Shown: positions 36,847-45,731, counted from the stretch's first letter. The stretch is DNA of 64,000 bases from Actinomyces gerencseriae DSM 6844 (GCF_000429265.1 NZ_KE386871.1:425977-489976), one strand, 5' to 3'. Notes: generated from the sequence alone by a model not told the origin. A program made the numbers and translations.

Positions 36847-36900
36847 CGAGATCGGTCCAGTTCCGCACCGAGATCGGTTCAGTTCCGGCCCGAGATCGGT
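36847..36900. repeat. 22-bp iterons, three copies
   Basis: CGAGATCGGT starts at 36847, 36869 and 36891 (22-bp steps), right after the araD stop codon. Same orientation as the cluster at 19,193. Confidence 0.75.
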
Positions 36901-37160
36901 TCGGAGCGGAACCGGTGAGCCGACTGACCGCAGGCCCGGCCCCGTCCGTCCTCCGCCCTCGCAGCCGCCGCCCCTCGGCTTCCGGTCTCGCAGGCGAAGG
37001 GCTCGATGTCGGCCTCGCGGGTTCCATCGGCCGTGCCGCGCCGCCGGGAATGGTGGCGAAGGACGACGTCGGCCTCCACGGGTCACGGCCCCGAGGACGT
37101 CCGGCCGCCGCCATGCTGCGGATCGCCGCAGCCCCTATCGGCAACGGCGGTTCGTCACGT

Positions 37161-37223
37161 GAACGGAGGCTTCTCCCGGACGGCTGAGGGTGAGCATCGG
37201 TCGTCCGGGAGAAGCCTCCGTTC
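37161..37223. repeat. Long perfect hairpin
   Basis: Arms 37161-37182 and 37202-37223 (22 bases each, beginning GAACGGAGGCTTCTCCCGGA) pair perfectly around a 19-base loop. No gene ends directly before it; the nearest upstream gene (araD) stops 360 bp away. It may be a left-over pair of transposon ends or a strong structural terminator. Confidence 0.7.
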
Positions 37224-37508
37224 GAGTTGCAAAGGTACGTTCGCGCGCTGAGTCCTCGGGCGGACGGCAGCTCAGGGCTCGACCACCGCACGACCCCGCG
37301 ACGGCGCGGCGGGTCCCACGACCCCGGACGCCGCGGCTCTGCGTGACCGCGGACCGCACGAGCCGCGGTCACCTTGCACGGGAAGCTCCCCTACTGCGCG
37401 ATGACATCCATCCGGGGCATCGTCCGCCACCGGACCTGAGCAGCACCGGCCCCGACGTGGGCGAGGACGAGATATCTCACCCTCTACGCGCCGGAGCCGG
37501 GCCACTCG

Positions 37509-37606
37509 ACCGATCTCGGCGCGGAACTCGACCGATCTCGGCGCGGAACTCGACCGATCTCGGCGCGGAACTCGACCGATCTCGAGCCGGAACTGAACCG
37601 ATCTCG
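37509..37606. repeat. 22-bp iterons, five copies
   Basis: ACCGATCTCG starts at 37509, 37531, 37553, 37575 and 37597, exact 22-bp steps, with GCGGAACT in the spacers. Orientation is opposite to the clusters at 19,193 and 36,847 and equal to that at 48,437. Confidence 0.85.
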
Positions 37607-37693
37607 GCGCGGGCCCGGCCGACCCGCGCCGGCGCGGAGTGCGGGCGCCGACGACGCCGGCGCCCCAGGACGCCCCAGCCCCCTCCGCCCCGA

Positions 37694-37803
37694 CACATAT
37701 GTACATGTGCACCGGGTCAGGTCTCGACGATCTCAGGCATTTCCCCGGTTAACACAGGTTGTCCAGAGGAGACTCCTCCGAGACGGGCACATATGTACAT
37801 GGA
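37694..37803. promoter_or_regulatory. Two candidate operators of the PTS operon
   Basis: CACATATGTACATG occurs at 37694 and 37788, 94 bp apart, the second 134 bp before the PTS EIIA start. The 14-base identity in otherwise unrelated AT-rich patches suggests a regulator binding twice with DNA looping. The SorC-type regulator at the far end of the cluster (42,919-43,875) is the natural candidate. Confidence 0.5.
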
Positions 37804-37921
37804 GGGTCTATCGTCTCGCCTTCCTCCCGCCTATGGTCGAGGCCGTGCTCGAGGAGGAGCCCCGGCCGGAGCGAGGCGCACTGCGGCGCACCGATCCCCC
37901 GGCACGATCGAGGAGGGAACC

Positions 37922-38392
37922 ATGCAGCGCGATCTTCTGAAGCGCGATCTCGTCCAGCTGGACTGGGAGGTCGCCGATCAGGACGAGTTCTTCAATCGGA
38001 TGAGCGACAGGCTCCTGGGACTCGGCTACGTCGAAGAGTCGTTCCCGGCAGCCGTCAAAGCGCGCGAGCGGGCCTATCCGACAGCGCTTCCGACGCAGCC
38101 GGAGGCCATCGCCATCCCGCACTCCGATGCCGAGCACATCATCGAGCCGTTCATCGCCTCGACGAGGCTCGCGTCCCCCGTGACCTGGCACGAGATGGCG
38201 AACAACGACGAGACCCACGCGGTCCGCTTCATCTTCATGCTCGGCTTCACCAAGGAGGACGGGCACGTGGAGGTCCTCCAGATCCTTCTCGAGAACTTCC
38301 AGGACCCCGGCTTCATGCAGAGGCTGGACCGAGCGCGCACCGAGGACGAGTACGTCGCCGCGCTGGCCACCATGTCGGGCCTCGACGCCTGA
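37922..38392 (+). CDS. PTS sugar transporter EIIA component (galactitol/fructose type)
   Basis: 156 residues. The phosphorylated histidine lies in AIPHSDAEHI (near residue 64), the usual EIIA site. Length and order resemble GatA-type single-domain subunits. ATG at 37922 is preceded by GAGGAGGGAACC. It accepts phosphate from HPr and passes it to the EIIB protein encoded 101 bp downstream. The sugar specificity cannot be read from this protein. Confidence 0.88.
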   Translation: MQRDLLKRDLVQLDWEVADQDEFFNRMSDRLLGLGYVEESFPAAVKARERAYPTALPTQPEAIAIPHSDAEHIIEPFIASTRLASPVTWHEMANNDETHAVRFIFMLGFTKEDGHVEVLQILLENFQDPGFMQRLDRARTEDEYVAALATMSGLDA

Positions 38393-38493
38393 TCGGCTCC
38401 ATCGCACCCGCTTCGACCGCGCCCGCCACGACCTCGACCACACCCATTGCAAAACCCCAACCCCACCCCACCATTCGGCAAAGGAGCCTCACG

Positions 38494-38787
38494 ATGAGCG
38501 CAAAAGTCATCGTCGCCTGCGGAAGCGGCGTCGCCACCTCTCAGACCGTCGCCAGCAAGGTCGACCGCCTCCTCAAGGAGGCGCGCATCAACGCGGACGT
38601 CCAGGCGGTCGATCTGAAGTCCGTCGATCGCCACCTCGAGGGGGCGGCCGCCTACATCACCATCGTCCGCGAGACCAAGCAGCGCGATATCCCGGTCATC
38701 AACGGCATCGCCTTCCTGACGGGAATGGGGCAGGACCGGGAGCTGTCCAAGCTGATCGACGCCATCAGGGCGAACGGCGACCGCTGA
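38494..38787 (+). CDS. PTS sugar transporter EIIB component (galactitol type)
   Basis: 97 residues. The phosphocysteine sits in VACGSGVATSQ (Cys9), as in GatB. ATG at 38494 follows AAAGGAGCC. It carries phosphate from EIIA to the incoming sugar at EIIC. The gene lies between those for EIIA and EIIC on the same strand with short gaps, so the three form one transporter and one operon. Confidence 0.9.
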   Translation: MSAKVIVACGSGVATSQTVASKVDRLLKEARINADVQAVDLKSVDRHLEGAAAYITIVRETKQRDIPVINGIAFLTGMGQDRELSKLIDAIRANGDR

Positions 38788-38829
38788 GTCGCGAGCCGCG
38801 CCACCGCACGACCTCGGAAGGAGAACATC

Positions 38830-40215
38830 ATGCAGATTCTTCAGGGCTCGGTGAACTTCCTGCTCTCACTGGGAGCGGCGATCTTCGTCCCATTCATCAT
38901 CATCGTCGCGGGTCTGCTCGTGCGCATGAGGGTCAAGGACGCCGTCTCGGCGGGCATCACCCTCGGTGTCGCATTCTCCGGGATGACGATGCTCATCAGC
39001 TACATGACCGCCGCCATCACCCCCGCCGCCCAGGCGATGTCGGAGACCGTCGGCGTCGATCTGCCCATCACCGACGGCGGCTGGACGACCATGTCCACCA
39101 TCTCCTGGTCATGGCCCTACGCCTTCCTCATGTTCCCCCTGGTGATCGGCATCAATATCGCTCTCATCCTGCTGAGGCAGACCGAGACCTTCAACGCCGA
39201 TCTGTGGAACGTCTGGGGGAAGATCTTCACGGCGGTGGCCGTCTACTACATCACGGGCTCGGTCGTGCTCGCCTTCGTGATCGCGGCCGTTCAGACCGTC
39301 TTCGAGCTCAAGGCCGCGGACTTCCACCAGTACCGCGTCGAGACGATGTCGGGGATCCCCGGCGTCACGATCACGCACCGCATGGTCTTCCTCGCCGCGC
39401 CGATGTATCCGATCGACTGGCTGCTGCGCAGGATCCCCGCGCTCAACCGCTCGTTCAATGCGAATGACCTGCGCGACAAGGTGGGGATCTTCGCCGAGAA
39501 CCACATCCTCGGCTTCATCCTGGGCATCCTGTTCGGAGTCCTGGCGCGATTCGACGTGGCCGCCACGCTGACGCTCGGCATCCAGGCGGCAACCGCCCTC
39601 ACGCTCTTCCCGGTGATCTCGAAGTACTTCATGCAGGCTCTTGAGCCCATCTCGAACGCCATCTCCGAGTTCATGCAGAAGCGATTCAACGACCGTCAGC
39701 TCTTCGTCGGGCTCGACTGGCCCTTCCTCGGCGGGGCGAACGAGATCTGGCTCGCCGTCATCTGGACGATCCCGGTGACCCTGCTCTACTCCTTCTTCCT
39801 GCCCGGGAACAAGATCCTCCCGTTCGCGGGCATCATCAACGTCTGCATCGCGGTGGCCGCCTACTTCGTCTCCAAGGGGAACATCATCCGGATGCTCATC
39901 CAGTGCACCATCTTCGCCCCGGTGTTCCTGTGGGTCGGCACCGCCTTCGCCCCGTTCATGACCGAGCTGGCCAACTCCACCAAGGCCGTCGATCTGGCCG
40001 ACGGCCAGCTCATCTCGAACTCGTCGATCGATGCGCCGGTCTTCACCTACGCCATCTCCCACCTCATGCAGGCGGTCGAGGGCAACGTCCTGCCGCTGAT
40101 CGTCCTCGCCGTCTGGCTCGTCTGCTTCGTCCTGTACTCGCGCGAGCTCGTCGTCGAGCGCAACGCGGCGCGCCGGGCCGAGGCCGATACCGGCACCGCC
40201 ACCGTGTCCGCGTAG
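38830..40215 (+). CDS. PTS sugar transporter EIIC component (galactitol type)
   Basis: 461 residues with about ten membrane helices, of the GatC family of EIIC proteins. Recognisable parts are the first helix with FVPFIIIVAGLLVRM, the GLDWPFLGGANEIWLAVIW stretch and a C-terminal helix ending in a basic tail. ATG at 38830 follows GGAAGGAG. It imports and, with EIIA/EIIB, phosphorylates a polyol or sugar. Known members act on galactitol, arabitol, ribitol and similar polyols, but no polyol-phosphate dehydrogenase is adjacent here, which argues for a ketose or aldose substrate. Confidence 0.88.
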   Translation: MQILQGSVNFLLSLGAAIFVPFIIIVAGLLVRMRVKDAVSAGITLGVAFSGMTMLISYMTAAITPAAQAMSETVGVDLPITDGGWTTMSTISWSWPYAFLMFPLVIGINIALILLRQTETFNADLWNVWGKIFTAVAVYYITGSVVLAFVIAAVQTVFELKAADFHQYRVETMSGIPGVTITHRMVFLAAPMYPIDWLLRRIPALNRSFNANDLRDKVGIFAENHILGFILGILFGVLARFDVAATLTLGIQAATALTLFPVISKYFMQALEPISNAISEFMQKRFNDRQLFVGLDWPFLGGANEIWLAVIWTIPVTLLYSFFLPGNKILPFAGIINVCIAVAAYFVSKGNIIRMLIQCTIFAPVFLWVGTAFAPFMTELANSTKAVDLADGQLISNSSIDAPVFTYAISHLMQAVEGNVLPLIVLAVWLVCFVLYSRELVVERNAARRAEADTGTATVSA

Positions 40216-40296
40216 CGCTCTCATCGCCCATCCGCGGAAATCATCACCGGCAGAAATCTCGCAGCAACCTCATCGAATTCCTCAAAGGAGCACGTC

Positions 40297-40965
40297 ATGC
40301 TGGAACCCTTCAAGAAGGACCTGTGCACCATCGCCAAGCGCGCCCAGCGCGACGGCCTGTGCAAGCACAAGTCCGGAAACTTCTCCATCCGCGATGCGGA
40401 GAGCGGGCTGCTCGTCGTGTCGCCCACGGGCCTCGACCGCGAGGAGATGAGCCCGCGCGACGTCGTCGTCATGGACCTCGACGCGCAGGTCGTCGAGAAC
40501 GACTCGGGGCTGCGCCCCACCTCCGAGGTGCTCATGCACATCGAGATCTACAAGGCCCGGCCCGAGGCGCGCGCGATCGTCCACACCCACTCGCCCTACG
40601 CCACGTCCTTCGCCGTCCTGGCCAGGCCCATCCCGGCGATCGTCTACGAGGTGGCCAATCTGGGTCTGAGCCGGGGCCGGATCCCCGTGGCCCCCTACGG
40701 GCGCCCGGGAACCCCCGAGCTCGCGCGCCACGTCCGCGAGGCCGCCGCCGAGGCCGACTGCATCCTGCTGGAGAAGCACGGCACCGTCGCCATCGACGAT
40801 CGCACCATCTACGAGGCCTTCCTGAAGGCCGCCTATATCGAGGAGCTCGCCGAGCTCTACCACCACGCCCTGACCGCGGGCGGCGGCGCGGAGCCCGACT
40901 GCTTCGATCAGGCCGAGCTGCGCAAGTGGGAGTACCCCGCGCAGATCGGCCTCCCCCGCGGCTGA
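40297..40965 (+). CDS. Class II aldolase (fuculose-phosphate aldolase-like)
   Basis: 222 residues of the class II aldolase/adducin fold. Zinc ligands are in VHTHSPYATSF and EKHGTVAI, and SGNFSIRD near residue 30 and PTSEVLMHIEIYKARP are typical of fuculose/rhamnulose-type aldolases. It should split a ketose phosphate to dihydroxyacetone phosphate and an aldehyde, or act as an epimerase. ATG at 40297 follows AAAGGAGCACGTC. It is placed between the PTS and the DhaK/DhaL-like kinase, so it probably cleaves the phosphorylated PTS product. The exact substrate is unknown. Confidence 0.85.
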   Translation: MLEPFKKDLCTIAKRAQRDGLCKHKSGNFSIRDAESGLLVVSPTGLDREEMSPRDVVVMDLDAQVVENDSGLRPTSEVLMHIEIYKARPEARAIVHTHSPYATSFAVLARPIPAIVYEVANLGLSRGRIPVAPYGRPGTPELARHVREAAAEADCILLEKHGTVAIDDRTIYEAFLKAAYIEELAELYHHALTAGGGAEPDCFDQAELRKWEYPAQIGLPRG

Positions 40966-41048
40966 GCCCGGCCCCGGGGCCGCGCGGATCGGCCCCGGGA
41001 CTGCGGCGGGGAGAAGACGAGACGACGCAGAGAATGAGGACAGGAAGA

Positions 41049-42056
41049 ATGAAGAAGATACTGAACAGCGCGGACACGTTCGTGCGCGACACCATGGAGG
41101 GCATCGAGGCGGCCTACGGCGATCGCGTCGAGCTGCTGGGAGGCGACTTCCGGGTGCTCGTCTCGACGCACCCGAAGAAGGAGGGGAAGGTCGGCATCGT
41201 CACGGCCGGGGGCTCGGGGCACCTGCCGCTGTTCCTCGGCTACGTCGGCCAGGGCATGATCGACGGCTGCGCTGTGGGGGAGGTGTTCGCCTCCCCCTCG
41301 GCGGAGAAGATGGCCGACATGATCCGGGCGTGCGACAGCGGCGCCGGGGTCCTGTGCCTCTACGGGAACTACAACGGCGACATCTTCAACTTCCGCATGG
41401 CCTGCGAGGACGTCGAGTTCGACGACATCGAGACCAGGCAGCTCCTCGGACGCGACGACGTCGCCTCCTCCCCCGCCGAGAGGGCGGACAAGCGCCGTGG
41501 CGTCGCCGGGATCGTCTACGCCTACAAGATCGCGGGCGCGGCCGCCGATGAGATGCGGAGCCTGGACGAGGTCGTCGAGGTCACCGAGCGGGCCCTGGCG
41601 AATATCCGCACCATGGGGGTGGCGCTCTCCCCCTGCATCGTCCCGAAGGCCGGGGAGCCCACCTTCACCATCGGCGACGACGAGATCGAGATCGGCATGG
41701 GGATCCACGGCGAGGCGGGAATCGCCGTCGAGCCCATGATGACCGCCGAGGAGATCGCCACGCGCATGATCCGAACCATCGAGGCGGACATGCCGCTCGC
41801 CGACGGCGACGAGGTCTCCGTCATGGTCAACGGCCTGGGCGGCACCCCGCTGGAGGAGCAGCTCATCGTCTACCGGTCGGTCTCCTCCCTCCTGAGGAAG
41901 CGCGGCGTGACCGTCGTCATGCCGCACATCGGCGAGTTCGCGACCTCCATGGAGATGGCGGGGCTGTCCGTCACGGTCTTCAAACTCGACGAGGAGCTCA
42001 AGCGACTCCTGCGGGCCCCGGCCTCCACCCCGTTCTACACGAACGCCAACAAGTGA
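41049..42056 (+). CDS. dhaK: DhaK-like dihydroxyacetone kinase subunit
   Basis: 335 residues, the substrate-binding half of dihydroxyacetone kinases. The histidine that binds the keto group covalently is present in GMGIHGEAG. The GGSGH-P loop is altered at one place (GGSGHLP instead of GGSGHEP), and VFASPSAEKM matches the family. ATG at 41049 follows GGACAGGAAG. It overlaps or abuts a DhaL gene, and no DhaM (phospho-donor protein) is encoded nearby, so it may be ATP-dependent or use another donor. It would phosphorylate a triose or tetrulose made by the aldolase next door (inference). Confidence 0.82.
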   Translation: MKKILNSADTFVRDTMEGIEAAYGDRVELLGGDFRVLVSTHPKKEGKVGIVTAGGSGHLPLFLGYVGQGMIDGCAVGEVFASPSAEKMADMIRACDSGAGVLCLYGNYNGDIFNFRMACEDVEFDDIETRQLLGRDDVASSPAERADKRRGVAGIVYAYKIAGAAADEMRSLDEVVEVTERALANIRTMGVALSPCIVPKAGEPTFTIGDDEIEIGMGIHGEAGIAVEPMMTAEEIATRMIRTIEADMPLADGDEVSVMVNGLGGTPLEEQLIVYRSVSSLLRKRGVTVVMPHIGEFATSMEMAGLSVTVFKLDEELKRLLRAPASTPFYTNANK

Positions 42057-42070
42057 CGACGAGGGAGGAC

Positions 42071-42742
42071 ATGATGCTCAACGCACGGACTCTGAGCCGG
42101 ATCTTCTCGTCGATCAGCGAGCTGATGGAGCAGAACCGGGACTACCTGGTCCGTCTCGACCAGGTCAACGGGGACGGCGACCTGGGGATCTCGATGGACG
42201 ACGGCTTCAGGGCCGCCGCCGCCTTCTTCGCCGAGTCCCTGGAGTCGGGCGAGGAGACCGACCTCGGGCGGCTCCTGCGTCGGGGCGGCAAGGTGCTCAA
42301 CGAGGCGGCCCCCTCGTCGCTCGGCACGATTCTCGCCTTCGGGCTCATGGGCATGGCCAAGCGCCTGCGTGGAAACCAGGAGGTCGACGTCATCGCCGCC
42401 GTCGGCGCCCTGGATGCGGGCGTGCAGAACATGATGGACAAGGCGGAGTCGAGGCCCGGGGAGAAGACGATCATCGACGCCCTGGTGCCCGGCGTCGAGG
42501 TGCTGCGCGGCGGGGCGGCTCGGGCCGCCGGCGACGCCGAGGCCGAGAGGGCCCTGCTGCGCGATGCCGCGGCCGCCGCTGCCGCCGGATCGGAGGCGAC
42601 CCGGCAGATGGAGGCCGTCCACGGACGGGCCGCCTACTCGGCCGAGCGCAGTATCGGGGTGCTCGACGGCGGCTCCGTCGTCGGGCGCCTCATCTTCGCC
42701 GGCATCGCCTCCGCTCCGGCCGAGACGCGGCCGGAGCGCTGA
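42071..42742 (+). CDS. dhaL: DhaL-like nucleotide-binding kinase subunit
   Basis: About 223 residues. The magnesium-binding aspartates appear in VNGDGDLGISMDDG (normally GDGDTGTN), and helices around AAPSSLGTILAFGLMG and GRAAYSAERSIG correspond to the nucleotide-binding bundle of DhaL. The best ribosome site, GGGAGG, favours ATG at 42071 or 42074; a GTG at 42053 overlapping the dhaK stop is less likely. With the preceding DhaK-like protein it forms a two-subunit kinase. A hairpin follows, closing the operon. Confidence 0.8.
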   Translation: MMLNARTLSRIFSSISELMEQNRDYLVRLDQVNGDGDLGISMDDGFRAAAAFFAESLESGEETDLGRLLRRGGKVLNEAAPSSLGTILAFGLMGMAKRLRGNQEVDVIAAVGALDAGVQNMMDKAESRPGEKTIIDALVPGVEVLRGGAARAAGDAEAERALLRDAAAAAAAGSEATRQMEAVHGRAAYSAERSIGVLDGGSVVGRLIFAGIASAPAETRPER

Positions 42743-42773
42743 TCCGGCACCGGCTCCGGCCAGGGCGAGGAGC

Positions 42774-42807
42774 CGCTCGCCGGCCCGGAGCGCCGGGCCG
42801 GCGAGCG
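42774..42807 (+). terminator. Terminator hairpin after the PTS-aldolase-kinase operon
   Basis: Perfect 14-bp arms (42774-42787, 42794-42807) with a six-base loop, 32 bp after the dhaL stop. It also lies downstream of the convergent SorC-type gene, so it can serve both strands. Confidence 0.65.
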
Positions 42808-42918
42808 ACGTCCGGCCGAAGCGCTGGCCCGAAGGCGCCGTGTCCGGCCGGGGCGCCGTCCGGCCCGACCCCGACCGACCGACTCCCCGCGGCAGGCCGC
42901 TCGTGATGGAGCGACCGG

Positions 42919-43875
42919 CTACAGGGCCGCGAGGATCACCGCGGCCGTCTCGTAGTCCGTGACGAGCGAGCTGATGATCCTGCCCCGGACGGCCCCGATG
43001 ATGGCATCCGCCTTCTCGGCTCCGGCGGCCACACCCACGACCATGGGGATCCGCTTGAGGTCCTCCAGCGGGAGCGCGAGCGTGCGCCTCGACAGGGGCG
43101 TCACCACGTGATCCCCCTTCATGTCGTAGTGATGGTCGAGGATGTGCCCGACGGCGCTCCCCCGCTGAATCGCCTGCACCACATCGGGCGTGAGGTACTC
43201 GGCGAGGATATTGCCCGGACCGCGCGCCTCGATGCCGGCGACGCCGACCATGGCCATATCAGCGCGGGCGCCCAGGGCGAGGGTCGTGGCGACCTTCTCC
43301 TCCCGCATGAGAGAGGGCAGGAGAGCGGGGTTATCGACGATCAGGGGCATGGACATCCGCGACATCTTCGCCCCGAGCCTCTCCGCGATCCTGCTGCACA
43401 CGGTCGGGGCGTCCCGCCCCCACTCCGGGAGCCCTCCCGGGATCGATCCGAGCAGCTGCACGACGGTGCAGTTGACCCGGGTGAGCGGCTGGAGGTGGCG
43501 CGCCACCGCGGCGATCGAGCGCCCGTTGCCCACCGCGAGGACCTGCCCGTCCAGCAGGGTGTCGGCCAGCAGCTCCGCGGCCGCCCGACCGATCGCCCCC
43601 ATCGTGTCGGAGTCCGGCACCTCGGCGACGCGGATGCTCGCGATGGGCAGACGACGTCGCAGGTCCGCCTCGATCGCGAGGATCCGCTCCAGGGGATGGG
43701 AGATCGAGACGCGGACGATGCCCCGCTCGCGCGCCTGGGCGAGCAGGCGCGACACGTGGGGGCGGGAGTACCCGATACGCGCTGCGATCTCGGACTGCAT
43801 CAGGCCCTGCTCGTAGTACATCCTGGAGACCCGCAGCAGGATCTCGACATCCGCGCGCCGGCTCCCCGCGACCAT
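42919..43875 (-). CDS. SorC/DeoR-type sugar-binding transcriptional regulator
   Basis: 318 residues. The N-terminal helix-turn-helix (YYEQGLMQSEIAARIGYSRP, about 18-37) and the SorC effector domain (AVGNGRSIAAVARHL, VGVAGIEARGPGN) are clear. ATG at 43875 stands six bases after TAGGAT (minus strand 43887-43882), so the mRNA is probably leaderless. It converges on the PTS-aldolase-kinase operon and is likely its regulator, responding to a phosphorylated intermediate. Confidence 0.85.
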   Translation of the reverse strand: MVAGSRRADVEILLRVSRMYYEQGLMQSEIAARIGYSRPHVSRLLAQARERGIVRVSISHPLERILAIEADLRRRLPIASIRVAEVPDSDTMGAIGRAAAELLADTLLDGQVLAVGNGRSIAAVARHLQPLTRVNCTVVQLLGSIPGGLPEWGRDAPTVCSRIAERLGAKMSRMSMPLIVDNPALLPSLMREEKVATTLALGARADMAMVGVAGIEARGPGNILAEYLTPDVVQAIQRGSAVGHILDHHYDMKGDHVVTPLSRRTLALPLEDLKRIPMVVGVAAGAEKADAIIGAVRGRIISSLVTDYETAAVILAAL

Positions 43876-44062
43876 GGAGCCATCCTAATGGGCCCTCGCC
43901 CTCCCCCGGCCCGAGTTCGGGCGGCCCGGGCGCTCGCACGGCGACGCCGGCCGTGAAGTGGACACCCCCGTGACTGGATCCGGCTCGAGTGGTAGCGTCG
44001 ACGTTTGTTCAGGACTCGTCATAACTTGTCGTGTCCATGATGCTGCAGCAGGAGGTCGTCGA

Positions 44063-44344
44063 ATGCCGGATCGGCTGGCGTGGAACGGTGAGCAGGTGTC
44101 GCAGGCCGTGAAGGACCTGGACGCCGCGAGTGGCGAGATCAGCGGCAAGACGGTGGAGCCGCCGTCGGGGTGCGGGTGGTCGGCGTCGTCGGCGGCGACG
44201 GTGGTCTCGAATCTGCAGTCGGGACTCTCGTCGTTGCAGACCAACATACCGCTCAATTCGAGCAACCTGTCGACCGCCAACGCCACGATGCGGGACACCG
44301 ATGAGGCCGTCGCCAGCGGCGTCCCGTCGGCGGACAGGGGCTGA
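44063..44344 (+). CDS. Small WXG100/Lap-like helical protein, candidate partner of the downstream toxin
   Basis: 93 residues. Two helices flank a turn containing CGWSASSA (near residue 40), a size and layout like WXG100-type or Lap targeting proteins that accompany type VII secretion substrates. No signal peptide or enzyme motif is seen. ATG at 44063 follows AGGAGGTCGTCGA. The next gene, 157 bp on, encodes a large effector-like protein. I infer a role as secretion partner. The family match is by shape rather than by a firm motif. Confidence 0.55.
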   Translation: MPDRLAWNGEQVSQAVKDLDAASGEISGKTVEPPSGCGWSASSAATVVSNLQSGLSSLQTNIPLNSSNLSTANATMRDTDEAVASGVPSADRG

Positions 44345-44501
44345 CCGGAACCGCACCGGCACCCGCGAGGAGGGCGCGCCGAGGAGGGGCGCCCCTCCTC
44401 GGCGCGAGTCAGATTGCCCTCCTCCTCCATCTCCCGCCCCCATCTCCTGCTCCAAACGAAACACCTCTTACTGACGACGATCGCGCACGGAGGCGACCAC
44501 A

Positions 44502-45716
44502 ATGGCAATCGACACTCATCTGGATGCGACTCCGGCTGACATCTTCAGCTCGGTGGCGGATATTGACACCGTGAAGACGGCCGTGGACAGCGCCGAGGAC
44601 GACCTGATCAGCGCCCGTAAGGATCTGGCCGAGGAGAGCGGCGAGACGATCACGACCGCCACATCCTCGATCAGCGCGATGGTCACCAGCTGCGAGGGAC
44701 TGGTCGGGGATATGGACAGCTACAGGACCGCTCTGAACAATCTGGCGTGCGCGTTGAGCAGCATCAAGACGGAGCTGGAGGGGATCCGCGAGCAGGCCAC
44801 CACCGGCGAACTGACGGTCTCCGGGGAGACTGTGCTCGAACCGACCTCCTCTTTCCCGCTCGGGCCCGACCCGAGCAGTTCCGCAGCAATGGAGATATAT
44901 GCCGACGAGCAGGACAAGAAGGCCCTGTACGATACGCTGTCGACTCAGACCAGCGAGATCCGCGATCGAGAGACCGAGGCGCGCCAGGCCTTCACGAATG
45001 CATGCTCCGCGCTCACGAATGATCGCGGTACGAAGGATCCCGTAACGAAAGCAGCGGAGGGATTCTTCGCCCCCGACACCAAGAACGGCGGCGCCATCGG
45101 TGCGATGAGCGTCACGACGTGGGGCGTCAGCCGCGCTAAGGACATTAATAAGCTTGTGGAGGGGATCGGCCTGCATCACGCCGACCCGCGCCTGTCGACC
45201 AAGCTCAAAGACGGCACGGTGATCGGGGCCGTTCACAAGTCCAACAAGGGAAGGGCCGTCGGCCGGTGGAGGCACGCGATACGCGACGGCAAGCTCTCGA
45301 ACTGGGATCCGTCCAAGTCCGCCGAGGGATCCGTGGGAGCCAAGGCCGTTAATGCGGCACGGCGGGCCGCCCCCGCCCTGAAGTGGGCGGGACGCGCCAG
45401 CAATGTGCTCTCCTTCGCGGTCAGCGCCCACGAGCAGTGGGAGAAGGACTCGCACAATCCGTCCATCGGCGAGGGGGAGAAGGTCACCCGGGCAGGATTG
45501 TCGGGTGCTGGTGCCGCTGGAGGCGGTTGGGCCGGCGGGGTGCTCGGGGCGAAAGCGGGCGCAGCCATTGGCGTGTGCGTGGGCGGTCCGGTCGGGGCCG
45601 CGGTCGGGGGTATTATCGGCGGCGTCGTCGGCGGGGCTGTAGGCTCCACCGCAGGAAAATCGCTTGCCGATGCAGCCAATAAAGGAATCCATAATTTGTT
45701 TCACCGACAGAAATAG
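44502..45716 (+). CDS. Candidate type VII-secreted toxin with glycine-zipper C-terminus
   Basis: 404 residues. Residues 1-180 are predicted long amphipathic helices without Pro or many aromatic residues, as in LXG/WXG-type secretion domains. Residues 180-330 are a basic middle part (KGRAVGRWRHAIRDGK, SKSAEGSVGAKAVNAARRAA). Residues 332-385 form a Gly-rich hydrophobic stretch with repeated GxxxG (GVLGAKAGAAIG, AAVGGIIGGVVGGAVG), a glycine zipper able to insert in membranes. There is no signal peptide. The order of small helical protein, this gene and a three-helix membrane protein matches LXG pore-forming toxin loci with immunity genes. ATG at 44502 follows GGAGG. The 3' end is less GC-rich than the chromosome, suggesting transfer. 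Confidence 0.65.
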   Translation: MAIDTHLDATPADIFSSVADIDTVKTAVDSAEDDLISARKDLAEESGETITTATSSISAMVTSCEGLVGDMDSYRTALNNLACALSSIKTELEGIREQATTGELTVSGETVLEPTSSFPLGPDPSSSAAMEIYADEQDKKALYDTLSTQTSEIRDRETEARQAFTNACSALTNDRGTKDPVTKAAEGFFAPDTKNGGAIGAMSVTTWGVSRAKDINKLVEGIGLHHADPRLSTKLKDGTVIGAVHKSNKGRAVGRWRHAIRDGKLSNWDPSKSAEGSVGAKAVNAARRAAPALKWAGRASNVLSFAVSAHEQWEKDSHNPSIGEGEKVTRAGLSGAGAAGGGWAGGVLGAKAGAAIGVCVGGPVGAAVGGIIGGVVGGAVGSTAGKSLADAANKGIHNLFHRQK

Positions 45717-45731
45717 ATCTAGGGACCGCAT

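Larger units (their letters stand above)
36801..37921. other. 1.1-kb gene-free region rich in repeats upstream of the PTS operon
   Basis: No gene can be supported. In order: three 22-bp iterons (36,847-36,900), a weak pair of GTCGGCCTC-containing repeats about 61 bp apart (36,994-37,080), a 22-bp-arm hairpin (37,161-37,223), five 22-bp iterons in the opposite orientation (37,509-37,606), and two CACATATGTACATG boxes (37,694 and 37,788) before the PTS EIIA gene. Confidence 0.65.
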
